Positions 1 through 7,525 of a stretch of 35,868 nt of DNA are shown here, piece by piece (position 1 is the stretch's first letter; each line of letters begins with the position of its first letter). The notes beneath the pieces were generated by a model, which was given only the letters and a program-made list of their open reading frames with translations, did no database searches and was not told the origin of the DNA. Position numbers and translations under genes: made by a program. Source of the DNA: CAYFMH01 sp964344775 (lineage in GTDB: Bacteria; Patescibacteriota; Gracilibacteria; UBA4473); NCBI GenBank assembly GCA_964344775.1, contig CAYFOO010000009.1:1-35868 (forward strand), written 5' to 3'.

Positions 1-97
1 TAAATTTTCTCAATTTTACCAGCTTTTAATCAGTTTTGCAGAGTTTCCTTAAAAATCTTCTTTCTTTATACCTAAAAAATAAAAAAAGTTAATTTTT

Positions 98-766
98 TCA
101 CTCGTGCCACTTTTCAATCTCGGCAATAATTCCGATCACTTCTTCGAAGTTTTCATCTGGGAGCTTGTTTCTTTTTTCCTGAAATGCGGCGAAATCTGAT
201 CGCCGGAGGAATTCCAGGATTTGGCGTGAGAGATTGGTGATTTTTTTGAGGTTGTATTTTGGTTTTCGGTGGAAGGTGCAGTTCTCTGCATTGAAGTACA
301 CATCACTCTGGATTTGATCAAATCGAGGGACGACTCCAGAAAAATCCAACACCTTCATCCGAAAAAAAGCATCGTATTTATCCAGTGATTCAGGATCAAT
401 CCCCTCCAAGAATTTTACGATTTCGGCAAAAAAATCCGGGAGCGGTTTTTCTTCTGGGAGGATTTTGCTGAGCTTTTCGAGCCACTGAAATCCTTTTTGC
501 GTTGCCTCGTAACTCTGTTCAAACGGCTGAAAAAAAGAAACCGTAGAGACTTCATTGAGAGATTTGGAACTTCGTCCTTCGAAGGTCACGAGTTCGAGTA
601 GTCGAAAAAAGTCGATTTCGGGATTTTTGGTTTTTGATTTGGCCAGTTTTTTCACAAAAATAGACACTCGACCGAATTCGCTCGTGAAGAATTCTAGTGC
701 AGCGTCATCGTTGGCCATCATTGTTTTTCGCAGGAGAATGGCGAGAGTTTTGGATTCTTTAGACAT
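98..766 (-). CDS. recO: DNA repair protein RecO
   Basis: About 222 residues. The N-terminal ~75 residues read as the RecO OB-fold (a start like KTLAILLRKTMMANDDAAL, then the FGRVSIFVKKLAK strand region). The rest is helical, as in the family. RecO loads RecA onto SSB-coated single strands together with RecR during recombinational repair. The family's four-cysteine zinc motif is absent; only one cysteine is visible, near residue 164, as in many short RecO proteins. I chose the ATG at 766 over an in-frame TTG at 775; neither has a good ribosome binding site. It ends in TGA, which helps show that UGA is a stop here. It lies downstream of ftsX on the same strand, with a repeat-rich 169-base gap between them. 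The assignment rests on the N-terminal pattern and length, so it is good but not certain. Confidence 0.75.
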   Translation of the reverse strand: MSKESKTLAILLRKTMMANDDAALEFFTSEFGRVSIFVKKLAKSKTKNPEIDFFRLLELVTFEGRSSKSLNEVSTVSFFQPFEQSYEATQKGFQWLEKLSKILPEEKPLPDFFAEIVKFLEGIDPESLDKYDAFFRMKVLDFSGVVPRFDQIQSDVYFNAENCTFHRKPKYNLKKITNLSRQILEFLRRSDFAAFQEKRNKLPDENFEEVIGIIAEIEKWHE

Positions 767-772
767 GAGTTG

Positions 773-793
773 CAATTTTCAATTTCTAATTTT
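773..793. repeat. heptad array (CAATTTT type)
   Basis: Three consecutive 7-mers (CAATTTT, CAATTTC, TAATTTT) overlap the start of recO and run into the gap. It is one of many heptad-period arrays in this window. A similar stretch follows near 870-885. Confidence 0.6.
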
Positions 794-900
794 CTCCTCG
801 AGTCTGAGTAATTAATTCTTAATTTTCCTCGGAATCGAAGACAATTTTTAAACAATATTTAATTTACAATTTTCAATTTTAAAATCTACTCATTCTGAAT

Positions 901-932
901 TCTAAAAACGAAAAACGAATGACGAAAAACGA
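901..932. repeat. heptad array (ACGAAAA type)
   Basis: Four 7-mers in register (TCTAAAA, ACGAAAA, ACGAATG, ACGAAAA, then ACGAG) end just before the 3' end of ftsX. The 7-base period is exact while the unit drifts in sequence. The reverse-complement unit (GTTTTTC) recurs near 24309 and 24404-24418. Confidence 0.7.
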
Positions 933-935
933 GCT

Positions 936-1781
936 TTACTGTTCAAATCGTCCAGTTAGATATCGGCTCACAGCGATCCAGGCACCGAGCATTCCGATCA
1001 CTGCCGAGATGAGGATTTCATTTGAAAAAATGTTGTTCCACAAGTGGAGGAAGATATCACCGCCGGGAAGTGCCTCGATTTTTTTCAACACAAAAATGAA
1101 AGAAAAGATGGCGATGATGCTGGCCATGAGGCCGAGGAGCAATCCTTCTACGAGGAATGGTCCCATGATAAATTTTTGTTCCGCTCCGATAAATCGAGCA
1201 ATAAAAATTTCTTCTTTCCTCGAAAAGAGAGCGATTCGGAAGGTATTGATGACCAAAAAGATACCACCGACCAAAAAGATGAGTGACAACCAAAAACTTG
1301 CTTTCTCCACCGTGTTTCGGACGAGCACCAGTTTCAGGATCAGATTAGTGAATTCCCGTTCGCTGTCGATATCCCAGGTGTCGACCACGGGGTCATAACG
1401 TGTTTTTTTCAATACCCCAAAGATGTCTCGTACTTCTTCCAGGTCTCCAAATTTCAGATGCAATCGGGTGGGGACTTCGAAATCTTCCAACTTTTGTGCT
1501 TCGTACACATTTACAGCCAGATTGTATTCTGTGAGCTCATTTTCCAGGGCCTCCAGAAGGAAGGAATCATAATCTGGTCTGAGGGGGACGGTGAAGTCAG
1601 CTCGAGATTCTAGTTTTTCCAAGGAATAATCCGCAAAATATTGCACGGCAAAAACGAAGTTGATCAAAAACAGGATGAGTGCTCCCAAAAGAATGGTGGT
1701 GATGGAGAGGAATTTATTCCTCCAGAGTTGGATGGCTCCTTCGCGGATGCTGCGGAGAATTAGTTTTTTTGTGTTTTCCAT
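936..1781 (-). CDS. ftsX: Cell division protein FtsX
   Basis: About 281 residues with FtsX topology: a cytoplasmic N-terminus, TM1 near residues 26-48, an extracytoplasmic domain of roughly 110 residues, then three TM helices in the C-terminal half ending in a short tail. FtsX is the permease-like partner of the ATPase FtsE and relays a signal to peptidoglycan hydrolases at the septum. I start at the ATG at 1781 (MENTKKLILRSIREG), because the longer TTG start at 1829 would add 16 residues encoded by the palindromic repeat at 1803-1836. FtsE, which normally sits directly upstream, is not there; the upstream gene is a small nucleotidyltransferase. FtsE must be outside the window or elsewhere. 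Confidence 0.85.
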   Translation of the reverse strand: MENTKKLILRSIREGAIQLWRNKFLSITTILLGALILFLINFVFAVQYFADYSLEKLESRADFTVPLRPDYDSFLLEALENELTEYNLAVNVYEAQKLEDFEVPTRLHLKFGDLEEVRDIFGVLKKTRYDPVVDTWDIDSEREFTNLILKLVLVRNTVEKASFWLSLIFLVGGIFLVINTFRIALFSRKEEIFIARFIGAEQKFIMGPFLVEGLLLGLMASIIAIFSFIFVLKKIEALPGGDIFLHLWNNIFSNEILISAVIGMLGAWIAVSRYLTGRFEQ

Positions 1782-1802
1782 TGGGAGATTGCTATCTTCG
1801 AT

Positions 1803-1836
1803 TTTAATCCCCCTTCCCCCCTTTGACAAGGGGGCT
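1803..1836. repeat. C/G-run palindrome, copy 1
   Basis: The core is a run of C, then CTTTGACAAG, then a run of G, preceded by a second C run. It is one of six copies of the same palindrome in the window (others near 11579, 13801, 14783, 26333 and 26489). This copy lies between ftsX and the nucleotidyltransferase gene and touches the latter's stop codon. It may act as a transcript-end hairpin. Confidence 0.75.
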
Positions 1837-2234
1837 TAAAATTTTGAGCTTTTGAAAAATTCCGGGAAGTAGGGGAGAGCTCGGAGGATTTCTATCTCTG
1901 GAAAAAGTTCCTGATGTGCGGTTTCGTCAAAATGCTGATCGTAGCCGAGGAAGATGGCGGTGGGGGATTCTTCTCGGATTGTTTCCCAGAAGTTCCCGTC
2001 AGCTCGTCCGAGGCGGATTTTTGTATCTGGGAGAAGCTCTTTTTCTATTCTTTCAAGCCGGGATTGTTCAGGATTCTTCGGGTGTTTTTCTTTTACTCTC
2101 AGTACGGTGGTGTCTCGGGCGATGATGATGGTCATATTTTCTGCCAAGTTCTGGGCGGTCCAAAGGAAATACTGATGACCGATGTGGAATTGGTCGAAGG
2201 TTCCGGCGACGAGGAGTTTGGGGATTTTTGGCAT
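1836..2234 (-). CDS. Cytidylyltransferase-like nucleotidyltransferase (FAD synthase/TagD type)
   Basis: 132 residues, the size of a single-domain HIGH-superfamily nucleotidyltransferase. The N-terminus has GTFDQFHIGH at residues 11-20, the nucleotide-binding motif. A GYDQ segment near residue 100 and a C-terminal FKSSK match the archaeal-type FAD synthase, phosphopantetheine and glycerol-3-phosphate cytidylyltransferase group. The reaction would be transfer of an AMP or CMP group to a phosphorylated substrate; the substrate cannot be read from sequence. I start at the ATG at 2234, which puts the motif at the usual distance from the N-terminus. Upstream in-frame sequence runs into the tRNA gene and is not coding. 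The first ~74 bases of the gene are duplicated at 2508-2581. Confidence 0.75.
   Translation of the reverse strand: MPKIPKLLVAGTFDQFHIGHQYFLWTAQNLAENMTIIIARDTTVLRVKEKHPKNPEQSRLERIEKELLPDTKIRLGRADGNFWETIREESPTAIFLGYDQHFDETAHQELFPEIEILRALPYFPEFFKSSKF
2155..2228. repeat. 74-bp direct repeat, copy A (inside nucleotidyltransferase gene)
   Basis: This stretch covers the 5' part of the nucleotidyltransferase gene. It is repeated at 2508-2581 in the same orientation with two mismatches by eye (72 of 74 identical). The two copies flank the tRNA gene. Confidence 0.85.
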
Positions 2235-2272
2235 TTTAGGGTGAAAAAATTGCCAGGCTTTTTGTTTCCATG

Positions 2273-2347
2273 TGGTGGAGCCGATGGGAATTGAACTCAT
2301 ACCTTCCGCTGTCAAGACGGATATTCTGACCATTGAAATACGGCCCC
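2273..2347 (-). tRNA. tRNA with atypical anticodon arm (isotype unclear)
   Basis: A 75-base cloverleaf with encoded CCA: acceptor GGGGCCG/CGGCTCC (7 pairs, one G-T), TA at 8-9, a D arm with GG at 18-19, and a T loop TTCAATT with a 5-bp stem holding one A-C mismatch. The anticodon arm folds 5-7-5 as TCCGT-CTTGACA-GCGGA, which centres UGA and puts an unusual C at position 37. Sliding by one base gives GAC (Val), which suits discriminator A73, but then the stem does not pair. There is no long variable arm, so tRNA-Ser(UGA) is unlikely. It is upstream of, and probably co-transcribed with, the nucleotidyltransferase gene. Confidence 0.75.
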
Positions 2348-2507
2348 GACTCCACCGCTGCGGAGAATACAAAAAGAACTTGCCGAGGCAAGTTCCCTTC
2401 ATTGACAGCGGAAGTAATCAAGACCGTAGTCAATAATCACCCGTCCCGCGTATTATGAGGCAAGCGAGTAGAAAAGTCAAATTTTTTTTTCTGAAAACTA
2501 TAATCTA

Positions 2508-2581
2508 GCGGTCCAAAGGAAATGCTGATGACCGATGTGGAAATGGTCGAAGGTTCCGGCGACGAGGAGTTTGGGGATTTT
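2508..2581 (-). pseudogene. Nucleotidyltransferase 5' fragment (direct repeat copy B)
   Basis: This encodes about 24 residues nearly identical to the start of the nucleotidyltransferase at 1836-2234 (KIPKLLVAGTFDHFHIGHQH and onward), then diverges and stops. The start codon region is replaced by unrelated sequence. It reads as the remnant of a duplication or recombination around the tRNA gene. Confidence 0.8.
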
Positions 2582-2838
2582 ATTCACACCTCTCCGCAGG
2601 TTCAATTTTGTAAATTGAACCAAAACGTTTCGGTTGTGCAACACTAAAAACATTCCGAAGCAACTTACAAAGTTGCTCCTGCAGAATTCCTTTTTTTTTA
2701 TTGTTTGAGCAATATTTTTGCTCATTATTCCACCCTATCACTCTATTTGCAACATGTTTCGTACACTCGTGTATTGCATGTGGAGTCAAAATGTATTCTA
2801 GCTCCATGAGAGAGTTGTGAAAAAGTGAAGTTTGAAAT

Positions 2839-2877
2839 TTCCGATTTCATCGGAACGGGGCAATGAATTACCCCGTT
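2839..2877 (-). terminator. Tandem hairpins downstream of clpC
   Basis: On the minus strand, just past the clpC stop, AACGGGG/CCCCGTT (7 bp, 10-base loop, 2854-2877) is followed at once by TTCCGAT/ATCGGAA (7 bp, 3-base loop, 2839-2855). They share two bases, so only one can be fully formed at its edge. No long U-run follows, so termination is likely but not proven. Confidence 0.55.
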
Positions 2878-2894
2878 AAGGGAAGAAATGGTGC

Positions 2895-5510
2895 TTATTT
2901 TTTCCCTTTTGCTTTCGCCTCCTTGAATTCACAAACCTTCTTTTTGCTGTCGTAGGTCACCTGCAGCGTGCTGCCTGGTTTGACGTCCCCGGAAATAAAT
3001 CCCTCTACGAGTGGCATTTCGATTTTTTCTGATACCACGCGTCGGACTTCTCGAGCTCCGAACTCTGGTTTGTAGGCGATTTTTGCCAAAGAATTTACGG
3101 CAGAGCCTCCGAGTTTCAAATGAATATCTCTGTCTTTTAATCGTTCTTGCAATTCATCAACCTGGAGTTCTACGATTGATTTGATCGCTTTTCGGTCAAG
3201 CGGTCGAAAGACGATGGTTGCGTCGAGACGATTGATAAATTCCGCTGGGAAAGCATCTTTCAGATCTTTCAATACTTCATCTTTGACCACATCAAATTCG
3301 TGTTCATGTTCGGCGAGATCTTTTTTGTCTGCGGCAAAACCAATTGCATTGGCTTCTTTTTGGAATCGATGTGCACCGATATTTGAAGTCAAAACAATGA
3401 GCGTGTTTTTAAACGAAATTTTTCGCCCTTTTCCATCTGTCAGTGTTCCATCCTCCAGAATTTGAAGCAGGAGATTATGTACATCCTGATGGGCTTTTTC
3501 AACCTCATCGAAGAGGATGACCGAGTAGGGTTTTCGTCTCACTTTTTCCGTCAATTCACCACCACTCTCATATCCTACGTATCCAGCGGTAGCTCCTACG
3601 AGTCGACTGGCAGAATGTCCAGCAGAGAATTCGGACATGTCTATTTTTACGAGGGCATTTTTGTCGTGAAACACTTCTTCGGCGAGCTGTTTGACCAGCT
3701 CTGTTTTTCCCACACCAGTTGGTCCGAGGAAAAGAAATGCTCCGAGTGGTCGATCTGGATTTTGCAATCCCACACGGGCACGTCTGATTGCTTTTGATAC
3801 TTCGGCGATAGATTCGTTTTGACCGATAATTTTTTTGGAGAGGGTAGTTTCCAGACTCTGGAGTTGATCTAGCTCAGAACCGATCAAGGCAGAGACGGGG
3901 ATATCCGTCATTTGTTCGAGAATGTTGGCGACATCTTTGGCTTCTACTTTTTTCACCGAACGCGGATCAACCTTTTCCGTTTTCATTTTTTGCAAATCAT
4001 TTTCACATTCGATTTCTTTTTGGTGCAGTTGATTGGCTTTTTCATAATTCTGTGCAATCACTGCTTGCTCCTTCTTTTTCACAATGTCGGCCAATTTGGC
4101 TCGAAGTTCTTTGATCTTCTTTCCATTTCGTTTATTTGAGATTGATTTCAATGCACAGGCTTCATCCAGTACGTCGAATGCTTTGTCCGGCAAAAATCGA
4201 TCGTTTATGTATCGAGCCGACAGTTTCACTGCTAGTTCCGTGGCTTTGTCATCGATTTTTACGTTGTGATATTTTTCGTAGTGTGGTTTTACGCCTTTCA
4301 TGATTTGCAAACATTCTGGGATAGTTGGTTCTGGGACATCGATCCCTTGAAACCTTCGAGAGAGGGCGGCATCTTTTTCCACGTATTTCTGATATTCATC
4401 GAGCGTGGTGGCTCCGATCACTTGTATCATTCCTCGAGAGAGGGCTGGTTTCAGAATATTAGCTGCATCCAGAGAACCTTCAGCAGAACCAGTACCGATG
4501 ATGGTGTGCAGTTCGTCGATAAAAAGCACGACTTCATTTTCAATAGCCGAGGCTTCATCAATCACTCTCTTCAATCTTTCCTCAAATTCTCCTCGATACT
4601 TCGTTCCAGCCACCAGATCAGACATAGAAAGTGCAAACACTCGCTTGTCAAGTAGACAATCTGGCACACTGCCTTCAATAATTCTTTGAGCCAAACCTTC
4701 AACGATTGCAGTTTTTCCTACCCCTGGATCACCAAGAAGTATCGGATTATTTTTTGTCTTTCGGGAGAGGATTTGTACGATTCGAGCAATTTCTTTTTCT
4801 CGGCCAACGATTTGATCTAGTTTCCCACTAAGGGCAAGATCAGTCAGATCTGTACAAAAATAGTCTAGAGCGAGTTTTTTCTTTCGCGAACCGGTTCCTG
4901 GAGGAGCTTTTTGATCAACTGGAGGTTGATCGCCTTTCATCGCTCTCTCATCCCCGACGCCCATAAATATTCCTTGTAACCCATTCAGCAATGCCTCCAA
5001 TTGAGATGGGTTTGGTGGAGCCATGACACTCGCATTGTTATTATTTCTTTGTGCTCCTTGTTGAAAAAGATTTTCTAAATATTCGATCAAATCGCTCGAA
5101 TGAACCATCAGAGTTTCTAGTACGTGAATGGCACCGGATTCTTTTTGTTTAAGCAAAGCGTACAGTAGGTGTTCAGAATCGATCATGGCATGTCCGAAAT
5201 CTAGAGCTGTTTGTGCTGCTGATTCGATTGCTTTTTGAGAAAAAGGAGAGAGCAGAGTTTGCTGATCGCCTGTTTCAATTTCTTCTTCTGAAGTGTCTGG
5301 GTTTTTTAATTCTTCCGCAATCCGTGCGGCGTTTTCGTACGTGATTCCAAAATTTTTGAGAATGGTCCCGCCCAAAGATTTTGGTTGGCGTAAGATTCCC
5401 AAAAGCAGATGTTGCGTTTGGATTTGTCGTTCTCCAAGTCGTTTCATCTCTTCTTGGGCGATGATGATGGAGTTTTTGGCGAATTGTGTGAAGGAATCGA
5501 ATTGGCTCAT
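2895..5510 (-). CDS. clpC: ATP-dependent Clp protease ATP-binding subunit ClpC
   Basis: 871 residues with the full ClpC layout. Two Clp_N repeats span residues ~1-150. A linker rich in Asn, Pro and Gly follows. AAA+ domain 1 has Walker A GDPGVGKT near 260 and Walker B VVLFIDELH near 325. A coiled middle region with a UVR-like segment lies at ~463-506, and AAA+ domain 2 has GPTGVGKT near 597 plus the D2-small domain. It unfolds substrates and feeds them to ClpP, and probably acts as a stress chaperone. The middle domain is short, which favours ClpC over ClpB. The C-terminus is rich in Lys (AKAKGKK). It is transcribed from its own likely promoter at 5581-5609. No clpP or mcsB is in the window. 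Confidence 0.93.
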   Translation of the reverse strand: MSQFDSFTQFAKNSIIIAQEEMKRLGERQIQTQHLLLGILRQPKSLGGTILKNFGITYENAARIAEELKNPDTSEEEIETGDQQTLLSPFSQKAIESAAQTALDFGHAMIDSEHLLYALLKQKESGAIHVLETLMVHSSDLIEYLENLFQQGAQRNNNNASVMAPPNPSQLEALLNGLQGIFMGVGDERAMKGDQPPVDQKAPPGTGSRKKKLALDYFCTDLTDLALSGKLDQIVGREKEIARIVQILSRKTKNNPILLGDPGVGKTAIVEGLAQRIIEGSVPDCLLDKRVFALSMSDLVAGTKYRGEFEERLKRVIDEASAIENEVVLFIDELHTIIGTGSAEGSLDAANILKPALSRGMIQVIGATTLDEYQKYVEKDAALSRRFQGIDVPEPTIPECLQIMKGVKPHYEKYHNVKIDDKATELAVKLSARYINDRFLPDKAFDVLDEACALKSISNKRNGKKIKELRAKLADIVKKKEQAVIAQNYEKANQLHQKEIECENDLQKMKTEKVDPRSVKKVEAKDVANILEQMTDIPVSALIGSELDQLQSLETTLSKKIIGQNESIAEVSKAIRRARVGLQNPDRPLGAFLFLGPTGVGKTELVKQLAEEVFHDKNALVKIDMSEFSAGHSASRLVGATAGYVGYESGGELTEKVRRKPYSVILFDEVEKAHQDVHNLLLQILEDGTLTDGKGRKISFKNTLIVLTSNIGAHRFQKEANAIGFAADKKDLAEHEHEFDVVKDEVLKDLKDAFPAEFINRLDATIVFRPLDRKAIKSIVELQVDELQERLKDRDIHLKLGGSAVNSLAKIAYKPEFGAREVRRVVSEKIEMPLVEGFISGDVKPGSTLQVTYDSKKKVCEFKEAKAKGKK

Positions 5511-5514
5511 AATT

Positions 5515-5542
5515 AGTTTTTAGTTAATAGTTTTTAGTTTGT
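5515..5542. repeat. heptad array (AGTTTTT type)
   Basis: Four 7-mers in exact register (AGTTTTT, AGTTAAT, AGTTTTT, AGTTTGT) lie directly upstream of the clpC start codon, so they form its 5' untranslated region. Confidence 0.7.
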
Positions 5543-5580
5543 GAAGGAATTTTTTCGAAAAATAATCCTAAGATCAGTGG

Positions 5581-5609
5581 ATTTTACCTGAATAAAGGGA
5601 AAAAAGCAA
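5581..5609 (-). promoter_or_regulatory. Probable sigma70-type promoter of clpC
   Basis: Read on the minus strand: TTGCTT, 17 bases, TAAAAT. It is about 70 bases upstream of the clpC ATG. No CtsR-like direct repeat is obvious beside it. Confidence 0.5.
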
Positions 5610-5652
5610 CAAACTCACCTTGCATGGAAATGGTAAAGATTATAAATAAATA

Positions 5653-5961
5653 CTATTTCATAAAAAATTGGGGAGATCCTTGAGGGATCATGGCTTTGAG
5701 GTGTTTTGTTTTGGACAGATATTCACGGGATTCGATTTGGGCGATTTGAGCATCGAGTTGGTTTATTCTTTGTGCTAGTTGTATTTGCTTTTCATTTTCC
5801 TTGGTAAACACATATCCCTGCATCGAAACGTAGTTCATCACAAAAAGATGAATTGATCCTAGTACAATCGCAACAGTGAAACAAAAATAAAAGAGCAGCT
5901 TTTGCGTTTGTGCGGCGAGCGTAGAGAGGCGATTTCTTTTAGAAGAAAAGAGAGAAAACAT
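5653..5961 (-). CDS. FtsL/DivIC-like septum protein
   Basis: 102 residues: a short basic cytoplasmic N-terminus, one TM helix at about 22-45 (KLLFYFCFTVAIVLGSIHLF), then a heptad-patterned coiled coil (residues ~55-85, ending IAQIESREYLS). This is the layout of FtsL, FtsB and DivIC, small bitopic proteins that link the early divisome to septal peptidoglycan synthases. These proteins are too short and variable for sequence to tell them apart. It sits downstream of tsf, not in a dcw cluster, so the cell-division role is an inference from topology. A heptad array separates it from tsf. Confidence 0.6.
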   Translation of the reverse strand: MFSLFSSKRNRLSTLAAQTQKLLFYFCFTVAIVLGSIHLFVMNYVSMQGYVFTKENEKQIQLAQRINQLDAQIAQIESREYLSKTKHLKAMIPQGSPQFFMK

Positions 5962-5973
5962 GACGCTTCGCGA

Positions 5974-6005
5974 AATTAAAAATGAAAAATTAAAAATGAA
6001 AAATT
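5974..6005. repeat. heptad array (AAAAATT/AAAAATG alternating)
   Basis: Units AAAAATT and AAAAATG alternate with a strict 7-base period between tsf and the FtsL-like gene. Confidence 0.7.
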
Positions 6006-6027
6006 TTTTCCTTTATTTTGCATTAAT

Positions 6028-6789
6028 TTAGATGGCTACCCGTATAAAACCAACGAGTTTTGCATCTCCGAGATATGATTCTACCGTGACGGATGGATCC
6101 TTCACAAAAGGCTGAGAAGAAAGAGCTCTCTCGGCACAGAATTTTTTTACTTTTCCTTCTACAATTTTATCGATGATTTGTTCTGGTTTTCCTTCATTTT
6201 TTAGCTGTTCAACGTAGATCTCTTTTTCTTTTTCGATGTCTTCTGCTGGGACATCTTCTGGATTGGCCACACTTGGGTTCATGGCTACTGCGTGCATGGC
6301 GAGATCCTTTGCCATTTCTTCAGTACCCCCATCGAGGGTCACGAGGGCCCCCAATTTTCCATTAGAATGAACGTATCCTCCGACAGTACTGCCACCTTCA
6401 ATAGTTTGAACATCATCTAAAACGATATTTTCTCCGATAGATTGGATTTTATCTGTTTTTACAGACTCAAAAAAGGATTTTGCTTCCTCTGTGTTTTCAC
6501 TAGCTTTTTCAGCGATTTCTTTTGCTAGGGCTTGAAATTCTTCATTTCTCGCTACAAAATCGGTCTCACAGAGAAGTTTGATCATAGCTCGTCCTGAAAT
6601 AGCAATAAGCCCCTCTCCCGTAGATCGGTCAGCTTTTTCTCCGGCTTTGGCTTCTCCTCGTTTTCTGAGGTTTTCTATGGCTTTTTCCATATCACCATCG
6701 GCTTCGGCGAGTGCTTTTTTGCAAGCCATCATTCCGACACCGGTTTTGTCTCGGAGAGTTTTTACGGCGGCAGCAGAGATTTCGGTCAT
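6028..6789 (-). CDS. tsf: Elongation factor Ts
   Basis: 253 residues. The N-terminal UBA-like domain (residues ~3-45, with LRDKTGVGMMACKKALAEA) is diagnostic. The core follows with the TDFVARNEEF segment near residue 75, which contacts EF-Tu. EF-Ts exchanges GDP for GTP on EF-Tu. It is on the same strand as rpsB, as in most bacteria, but a DUF4870 membrane protein gene lies between them. The shorter length than E. coli EF-Ts (283) reflects one reduced core subdomain, as in many bacteria. I start at the ATG at 6789, which matches the family N-terminus. Confidence 0.95.
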   Translation of the reverse strand: MTEISAAAVKTLRDKTGVGMMACKKALAEADGDMEKAIENLRKRGEAKAGEKADRSTGEGLIAISGRAMIKLLCETDFVARNEEFQALAKEIAEKASENTEEAKSFFESVKTDKIQSIGENIVLDDVQTIEGGSTVGGYVHSNGKLGALVTLDGGTEEMAKDLAMHAVAMNPSVANPEDVPAEDIEKEKEIYVEQLKNEGKPEQIIDKIVEGKVKKFCAERALSSQPFVKDPSVTVESYLGDAKLVGFIRVAI

Positions 6790-6946
6790 TTTTAGGGGGT
6801 TAGATAGTATGTTTCAGGGAGTTCATTTATCTCACCCCCTGAATAAGGGTTAAAAAGTGGTCGAATTCTATAAATTCAAAAAGGAAAGGCAAATTAAAAA
6901 TACTGATTTCTAATATCACACAAATTGAGTAGAAAAGGAGGATTTA

Positions 6947-7474
6947 TTAATCGAAATTCAGCTTTTTTGCAATTTTTCCTACGAGAGGAACTTCCCACAT
7001 TTTTCCTTCTACAGAATTAACAATTCCTAAAATAATGAGAACGAGATAAACCAATACAATGATTAATGCTAGCACCCAGTGAATAAATCCAAAAAACCAA
7101 AATACGAGGTAGCAAATACACATCACGAGTGATTGTTTTCCGTGAAATTGGCAGAATTCAGATTTTTGTTTTAGTACGAGAGGTAAAATACAAAAGAAAA
7201 GAATGTACCCAATAGCAGAAAGTGTTCGTTCGCCTTTTGTTGGTCCTTCGCTTTTTTCGTCTTTTATCTCGTTTTCAGCTTTTAATTCTTCGTTAGCTTT
7301 GTCGATCGCTTTTCCTTCTTCTACTTTTTCGGCGACTTGGTCGATAGTATCTCCTTTTTCTTCGGTTTCCTCATGTGGTTTGTCTGCTACGTCGTGAATT
7401 TCTACTTCTCCAGTGTTTTGATCATCTTTTTTGGAATCATCCTGAGGATCGGTAACGGCTCTTTCTTCTGCCAT
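6947..7474 (-). CDS. DUF4870-type membrane protein with acidic N-terminal tail
   Basis: 175 residues. Residues 1-~80 are charged and disordered (rich in Asp, Glu and Lys). The C-terminal ~95 residues begin GERTLSAIGYILFFCILPLVL and then FCQFHGKQSLVM, the hallmark pattern of the DUF4870/Tic20-like family, with three or four TM helices. The function is unknown; the family is common in small-genome bacteria. It is inserted between rpsB and tsf on the same strand, so it is probably co-transcribed with two translation genes. The acidic tail is longer than in typical members. Confidence 0.75.
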   Translation of the reverse strand: MAEERAVTDPQDDSKKDDQNTGEVEIHDVADKPHEETEEKGDTIDQVAEKVEEGKAIDKANEELKAENEIKDEKSEGPTKGERTLSAIGYILFFCILPLVLKQKSEFCQFHGKQSLVMCICYLVFWFFGFIHWVLALIIVLVYLVLIILGIVNSVEGKMWEVPLVGKIAKKLNFD

Positions 7475-7525
7475 TTTGAGGTGGGTTAGATTTTATTTTT
7501 TGTCTCATTGTTTGCTGAGACTTTT

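Larger units (their letters stand above)
2348..2894. other. Gene-poor stretch with hairpins, a gene fragment and terminators
   Basis: No convincing gene lies between the tRNA and clpC. The stretch holds several hairpins: GAACTTGCC/GGCAAGTTC at 2379-2398, an inverted repeat around GGTTCAATTT/AAATTGAACC near 2595-2620, AGCAACTT/AAGTTGCT near 2661-2678, and GAGCAA/TTGCTC near 2706-2722. It also has the duplicated nucleotidyltransferase fragment at 2508-2581 and two hairpins after clpC at 2839-2877. Positions 2402-2414 (TTGACAGCGGAAG) are an inverted copy of 13 bases of the tRNA anticodon region. Confidence 0.6.

Noticed and set aside
2582..2807. Two short minus-strand open frames near the clpC end
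   Set aside because: Composition is not coding-like, they overlap hairpins, and one merely includes the duplicated nucleotidyltransferase fragment.
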